The notes under the pieces: generated by a model | Seen by the model: the letters and a program-made list of their open reading frames with translations, nothing else | The model's database searches: none | Told to the model about the DNA's origin: nothing | Shown: positions 60,303-64,000 of the stretch, in pieces | How the letters are laid out: the number at the start of each line of letters is the position of its first letter | How positions within the stretch are numbered: position 1 is the first letter of the stretch | Made by a program: the position numbers and the translations under genes | NCBI GenBank assembly: GCA_028713975.1 | Contig: JAQTNE010000005.1 | Span: forward strand, 1 to 64,000 | Direction: 5' to 3' | Length of the DNA: 64,000 bases | Origin: Sulfuricella sp. | GTDB lineage: Bacteria; Pseudomonadota; Gammaproteobacteria; Burkholderiales; Sulfuricellaceae

Positions 60303-60500
60303 GGTGGCGGCTCCTTCTCTTTCCGGATGAATGTCTTTGTTTTATAGATGTCGACGACTTGTTTTACAAGGCGGGTTTCGGCCCTGAGATATTCTCCCGC
60401 CGCGCCAAATTTACAGGTCAGCCAGTGATTCAATTGAATTTGCAAGGCGTTGTACTATGCTTGAGATTGTCCAGTCTGCCTTAATGAATGGAGGTTCATC

Positions 60501-60878
60501 ATGTCTGAGCGCATCTCGCTGGTTGCCACATTCGCCAACCACAACCAGGCCGAAACCATCATCAAAAAATTGAAAATTGCCGGATTGGGCAGGGGCAAAC
60601 TGTCGATTATCAGCAAGGATAAACGCCTCGTGGCGGGAGAACTGGCGGGCATCAGCCTGATCGAAGAGATTGATGCGCTGCCAGCGGAACAATTTAGCTG
60701 CATCCCGCTGGAGAATCTTCCGGGTTACAAGAACGAACTGGGTGCCAACCGGGTGCTTCTGGTCATGCACGGCTTCCCCGAAGAAATCACCCAGGCCAAG
60801 AGCATTGTTGATTCCGCCCACCCCGAGAGCTGGGATGGTCATGCTGGCTGTTCAATCTATTACGGTTGCCTGGATTAG
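60501..60878 (+). CDS. Conserved hypothetical protein
   Basis: A 125-residue cytoplasmic-looking protein starting MSERISLVATFANHNQAETIIKKLKIAGL. The alpha-beta layout recalls general-stress or low-temperature-induced small proteins, but I cannot name a family. GGAGG precedes the ATG, and a terminator follows at 60916, so it is monocistronic. Confidence 0.7.
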   Translation: MSERISLVATFANHNQAETIIKKLKIAGLGRGKLSIISKDKRLVAGELAGISLIEEIDALPAEQFSCIPLENLPGYKNELGANRVLLVMHGFPEEITQAKSIVDSAHPESWDGHAGCSIYYGCLD

Positions 60879-60915
60879 TTGAGGAAAGGAGGCCGCCCCT
60901 ACTTTGACGACGGAC

Positions 60916-60942
60916 AAAAAGGGGCTGAGCTAACCCCTTTTT
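60916..60942 (+). terminator. Rho-independent terminator
   Basis: AAAAAGGGG and CCCCTTTTT pair around a 9-base loop, ending in T-rich sequence; 38 bases after the preceding stop. Confidence 0.88.
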
Positions 60943-61033
60943 ATTCTTTTTTGAGTTTGCAACAGGTTGCAAAGAATACCTTCTGATTGCATCTGTTAAT
61001 CAAGAGGAATGTAGTTCATCATTACCGAGGAGC

Positions 61034-61351
61034 ATGATCATGACATTACCCAATCGCCTTGCCACTTTCTTTTCCGCCATTCTGCTGGTTTCTCTTCTGG
61101 GGTGCGCATCGACGGCTAAACACGAAGGAACGGGTGAGTATTTTGACGATTCCGTCATTACCACAAAAGTGAAGGCCGCCATTTTTGACGAACCTTCCTT
61201 GAAATCGACTGAGATACAAGTCGAAACATTCAAAGGCAGGGTTCAGTTGAGCGGATTCGTCAAATCTCAGGCTGACATTAACAGGGCGGTCGAGGTTGCG
61301 CGCAGCGTGAAAGGTGTCGTCGACATCAAAAACGACATGCGCCTCAAGTAA
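61034..61351 (+). CDS. BON-domain lipoprotein
   Basis: A 105-residue lipoprotein (lipobox LLGC) with one BON domain (DDSVITTKVKAAIFDEPSLKSTEIQVETFKGRVQLSGFV), a lipid/membrane-binding fold found in osmotic-stress proteins. GGAG precedes the ATG; ATG at 61040 is also possible. The role is envelope maintenance or stress, by family. Confidence 0.88.
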   Translation: MIMTLPNRLATFFSAILLVSLLGCASTAKHEGTGEYFDDSVITTKVKAAIFDEPSLKSTEIQVETFKGRVQLSGFVKSQADINRAVEVARSVKGVVDIKNDMRLK

Positions 61352-61369
61352 GCGCACCCACTGCCAGTC

Positions 61370-61400
61370 ACTGCTGCCGGACATCCAGTCTGGCAGCAGC
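61370..61400. repeat. Hairpin after the BON gene
   Basis: CTGCTGCCGGA and TCTGGCAGCAG pair (10 of 11) around a short loop; there is no T-run, so this is possibly a transcript-stabilising or weak terminator structure. Confidence 0.6.
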
Positions 61401-61481
61401 ACAGCATCTATGACGGCAACACCCCGGTAAATTCCGGGCCTCCTGAACGATTATGAAACACATTAGAAAGAGGATATTAAA

Positions 61482-61628
61482 ATGCTTGAGACCATTGTTG
61501 TCATCCTGGTTATCCTCTGGCTGCTTGGCATGGTTTCTTCATACACCATGGGCGGACTCATCCACGTTCTATTGGTGATCGCAATTGTGGTGGTACTGCT
61601 TCGTATCATTCAAGGCCGGCGCCTGTGA
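61482..61628 (+). CDS. Small membrane protein, lmo0937/DUF5670 family
   Basis: A 48-residue protein with two hydrophobic segments (LETIVVILVILWLLGMV, HVLLVIAIVVVLLRII). Its size and pattern match the lmo0937-type membrane peptides common near stress genes. AGAGG precedes the ATG. Confidence 0.85.
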   Translation: MLETIVVILVILWLLGMVSSYTMGGLIHVLLVIAIVVVLLRIIQGRRL

Positions 61629-61682
61629 CACCTGCCAGACACGAGTAGCGCCCCGGCTCGGACTGACATGGGGCATTGAATC

Positions 61683-62765
61683 TCAATACTCGAGGCTGAG
61701 CGTGACCGAACCGAAGACGTGCGTATCTTCCTGGGTTGCGAATTCCCTGCTGCGGACATAACGTGCGTAGGTGATTTTGCCGCCCTGCCATTGCCAGGCG
61801 ATACCGGTGGCAAGGTCGCCCACAAAGCGTTTTTTATCGACGCTGGGGCTGTCTGAAAAGGTATTGCCATCAAGGAAGATGTCCCGGGCAACCGCCCGTG
61901 CGTCGGCAGAAATGAAGGCATGCAGCCCGCCATCCGCAAAACGGTGGGTAACCGGGCCTTCAAGCGGAGCGTTGCTGTCGCCGGCCGGGCGTATCGGCGA
62001 GGTGCCGAAATCGTTCGGGATACGGTTGCCGGCGCGCAGTTCCAGGCCGGTGTTGAGATAGGTGCGGACGTTGCCGAGGCTGACGCCGTAATGGGTGATG
62101 GCATCAAATTGCAGCCCCGGCCCGCTTTCACTCCAGACCCTGTTTTTGCGTTCGGCAACGAGCTGGATGCCCAGTTCGTTGTTAAGCTGGTTGTTCCAGC
62201 CATTGAAGCGCGGGATGCCGCGCAGGTCGTGGATGAACTCCTGGGTTTGCCGCGCCAGCGCGGCAGGGCCGACCACACCGAGATTAACCTCAACCGTGTC
62301 CATTTGCCGCGCATCGCGGGCATTGTAGCCCAACCCCAGGTAGAGCCAGCCGGCATAAGGTCGGTCGTTGAGAATCGGATCGGTGCGGCTGCGGTCGCGC
62401 GGGGTGAACATCAACTGCCCGGCCGTGACCACCATGTTGCGCGAGGTGTATTTGCCCGGATGCACGGTTTCGAAGAGCTGGTTCATCTGCCTCACCCAGT
62501 GCGGCAGGCAGGGATCGTGGGTGTAATCCTTCAGGTTGGCCGAAACCCAGGAAAATTTCACGCCGTTGGTGTAGCCGCTGTCGGTGCCGTTGAACAGGTC
62601 GTTCTCGAAGTAAAAATTGTAGAGTTCCGGATGCCGCGCAAGCGCCACGATACCGGGCGAGCCCTCCTCGCACAGGCTGGCTTCACTGTCTCCGGCCTGC
62701 GCCAGGCATGGCGCCAATGCCAAAAAAAAGACCAGGATGCGGGAAGGCCAAAAAATAGGTGTCAT
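61683..62765 (-). CDS. lpxR: Lipid A 3'-O-deacylase LpxR (DUF2219)
   Basis: A 360-residue outer-membrane barrel. The signal peptide is LVFFLALAPCLAQA. FYFENDLFNGTDSGYTNG carries the family's N-terminal catalytic residues, and NDRPYAGWLYLGLGYN follows. The last strand ends SLEY. It removes the 3'-acyloxyacyl chain of lipid A, a surface remodelling step. It is divergent from the STAS-MlaE gene. Confidence 0.9.
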   Translation of the reverse strand: MTPIFWPSRILVFFLALAPCLAQAGDSEASLCEEGSPGIVALARHPELYNFYFENDLFNGTDSGYTNGVKFSWVSANLKDYTHDPCLPHWVRQMNQLFETVHPGKYTSRNMVVTAGQLMFTPRDRSRTDPILNDRPYAGWLYLGLGYNARDARQMDTVEVNLGVVGPAALARQTQEFIHDLRGIPRFNGWNNQLNNELGIQLVAERKNRVWSESGPGLQFDAITHYGVSLGNVRTYLNTGLELRAGNRIPNDFGTSPIRPAGDSNAPLEGPVTHRFADGGLHAFISADARAVARDIFLDGNTFSDSPSVDKKRFVGDLATGIAWQWQGGKITYARYVRSREFATQEDTHVFGSVTLSLEY

Positions 62766-62979
62766 GAATTATCCTGAAATCAAATTCCCGCGCTTCACCG
62801 GAGGGATCGGGAGCGCTTGTTCCGGTTCGGGCCGCAGTTCCTGCTGCCGTGTTTATGTTGACTATACGCAAATACACCTCGGCACAGAAGGCACAGCGCT
62901 GAAACAAATCATGGCAAAAGCCGTACTGAAACGTCATGAAGTTTGACAACTCCCTCGCCGCTTCCTTAAAGTGGCCACT

Positions 62980-64000
62980 ATGAGTGGCTCTTTCCCAACA
63001 GCCGAGGCCGGAGCGAGTCTCGATAAATCAAACGATGGCCTTGTCCTGCGCTGTAGCGGCATCTGGACCCTGCAAGGCATCCCATCCCTGGAACACCATC
63101 TGGCGCAGACTCCCTGGCCCGACTCCGGCCAGATACTGTTCGATGCGTCAGCCATTACTGCGATGGATACCGCCGGCGCCTGGCTGCTGTTCCGCACCAT
63201 GAACCGGTTTGAAACCGGCAAGTTCACGGTGTCCCGACAGGGATTCCGTGCCGAGCACGAGGCGCTATTACACCTGATCCGCGAGCAATCAATTGATATT
63301 TCCCTGTTAGGAACGCCAAGCCACGGTTTTCTCGAGCGCGCCGGCAGGCTCACCTGGTTCCACCTGACCCAGCTCCTCGGCATTCTGGCGTTTCTCGGCG
63401 AAAGCACGATGGCCCTGCTGCGCTGCGTTGCCCAGCCGTCGCGAATCCGCTGGCGCGCCATTCTGTACAACATGCAGCTCGCCGGCTTCGATGCGCTGCC
63501 GATTGTCGGGCTGTTGGCCTTTCTCACCGGGATAGTGGTTTCCTATCAGGGCGCCGTTCAGCTCAGTCGCTATGGCGCCAATATTTTTGTCGCCGATCTG
63601 GTCGGCCTTTCGATGTTGCGTGAAATGGCGCCGCTGCTGACCGCCATTATTGTCGCCGGGCGCTCCGGTTCGGCCTATGCCGCCCAGATCGGCACCATGA
63701 AAGTGACCGAGGAAATCGATGCGCTGCGCACTATCGGAGTTTCGCCCATGGAACTACTGGTGTTGCCGAAGATGCTGGCGATGATAATCGCCTTGCCGCT
63801 GCTCACGGTATATGCCGATATGCTGGGGGTGCTGGGCGGCATGATCATCGCCCAAACCCAGCTCAACGTGAGCTTTGCCGACTTTCTCGACCGTTTCGGC
63901 GACGCCATCGAGTTAAAACATTTCATGGTGGGCATGGGCAAGGCGCCGGTATTCGCCGCCATCATCGCGCTGGTCGGCTGTTTTCAAGGCTTTCGGGTCA
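62980..64000 (+). CDS. MlaE-family permease with N-terminal STAS domain (partial)
   Basis: ATG at 62980 begins a frame open to the window end. Residues about 1-95 form a STAS (MlaB-like) domain. The MlaE permease part follows, with helices and the motif GRSGSAYAAQIGTMKVTEEIDALRTIG near residue 235. It is probably the permease of an intermembrane phospholipid transport system. Fusion of STAS to permease replaces a separate MlaB. Its 3' end lies outside the window. Confidence 0.85.
   Translation, partial: MSGSFPTAEAGASLDKSNDGLVLRCSGIWTLQGIPSLEHHLAQTPWPDSGQILFDASAITAMDTAGAWLLFRTMNRFETGKFTVSRQGFRAEHEALLHLIREQSIDISLLGTPSHGFLERAGRLTWFHLTQLLGILAFLGESTMALLRCVAQPSRIRWRAILYNMQLAGFDALPIVGLLAFLTGIVVSYQGAVQLSRYGANIFVADLVGLSMLREMAPLLTAIIVAGRSGSAYAAQIGTMKVTEEIDALRTIGVSPMELLVLPKMLAMIIALPLLTVYADMLGVLGGMIIAQTQLNVSFADFLDRFGDAIELKHFMVGMGKAPVFAAIIALVGCFQGFRV

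Overview
The window looks like chromosomal DNA of a GC-rich betaproteobacterium, most likely in or near the Nitrosomonadales (Gallionellaceae/Sulfuricellaceae-like). The reasons are the protein style (GroEL with a GGM tail, a CIRCE-controlled groESL, the dapF-DUF484-xerC order, HslUV, betaproteobacterial FliW, UbiD and MetK), paired lipid A acyltransferases, and an encapsulin/encapsulated-ferritin pair. The genus is not determined. No rRNA, tRNA, CRISPR array or complete prophage was seen.

Layout. 1-2041: the 3' end of a TonB-dependent siderophore receptor overlapping a PepSY membrane protein, visibly less GC-rich than the rest. 2221-7924: housekeeping genes (ubiD with a coupled phosphoribosyltransferase, fliW, dacB, bioA). 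8127-11818: a periplasmic binding protein overlapping a membrane PAS-GGDEF-EAL protein, probably a ligand-to-c-di-GMP circuit. 12057-14317: groESL behind a perfect CIRCE operator and ended by a strong terminator. 14511-24826: an mdtABC-type RND efflux operon. A DUF559 endonuclease-like gene framed by palindromic repeats sits between mdtB and mdtC, and a BrnT/BrnA toxin-antitoxin plus a lone antitoxin sit before the outer-membrane factor.

24942-37297 holds two parallel modules. Each has a cNMP-CBS-DUF294 regulator near a sodium:solute symporter and its small partner subunit (DUF485/ActP and DUF4212/SSS). One also has a TctE-like two-component system and the other a DnaQ-like exonuclease. The two DUF294 genes share a 517-bp block of perfect identity inside diverged flanks, a sign of gene conversion. 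37441-43679: VapBC, an ABC-F ATPase, a probably Fur-controlled outer-membrane protein, a hydroxyacid dehydrogenase and an MFS carrier. 43698-49363: hslUV and a zinc/manganese-type uptake operon with no ATPase gene. 49568-54464: xerC, DUF484, dapF, a CoA-binding protein and two LpxL-family acyltransferases. 54476-56807: metK with a structured leader, and a DNA-deoxyinosine glycosylase-like gene. 56847-58050: encapsulin and its ferritin-like cargo. 58289-62765: fumC, cytochrome c, small envelope/stress proteins and LpxR. 62980 to the end: a partial STAS-MlaE lipid transport permease.

A theme across the window is at least a dozen intergenic palindromes of several unrelated sequence families. Several are built from short tandem units arranged as long inverted repeats. 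Many sit inside operons, some supply the last codons and stop of a gene, and one family frames the DUF559 gene.
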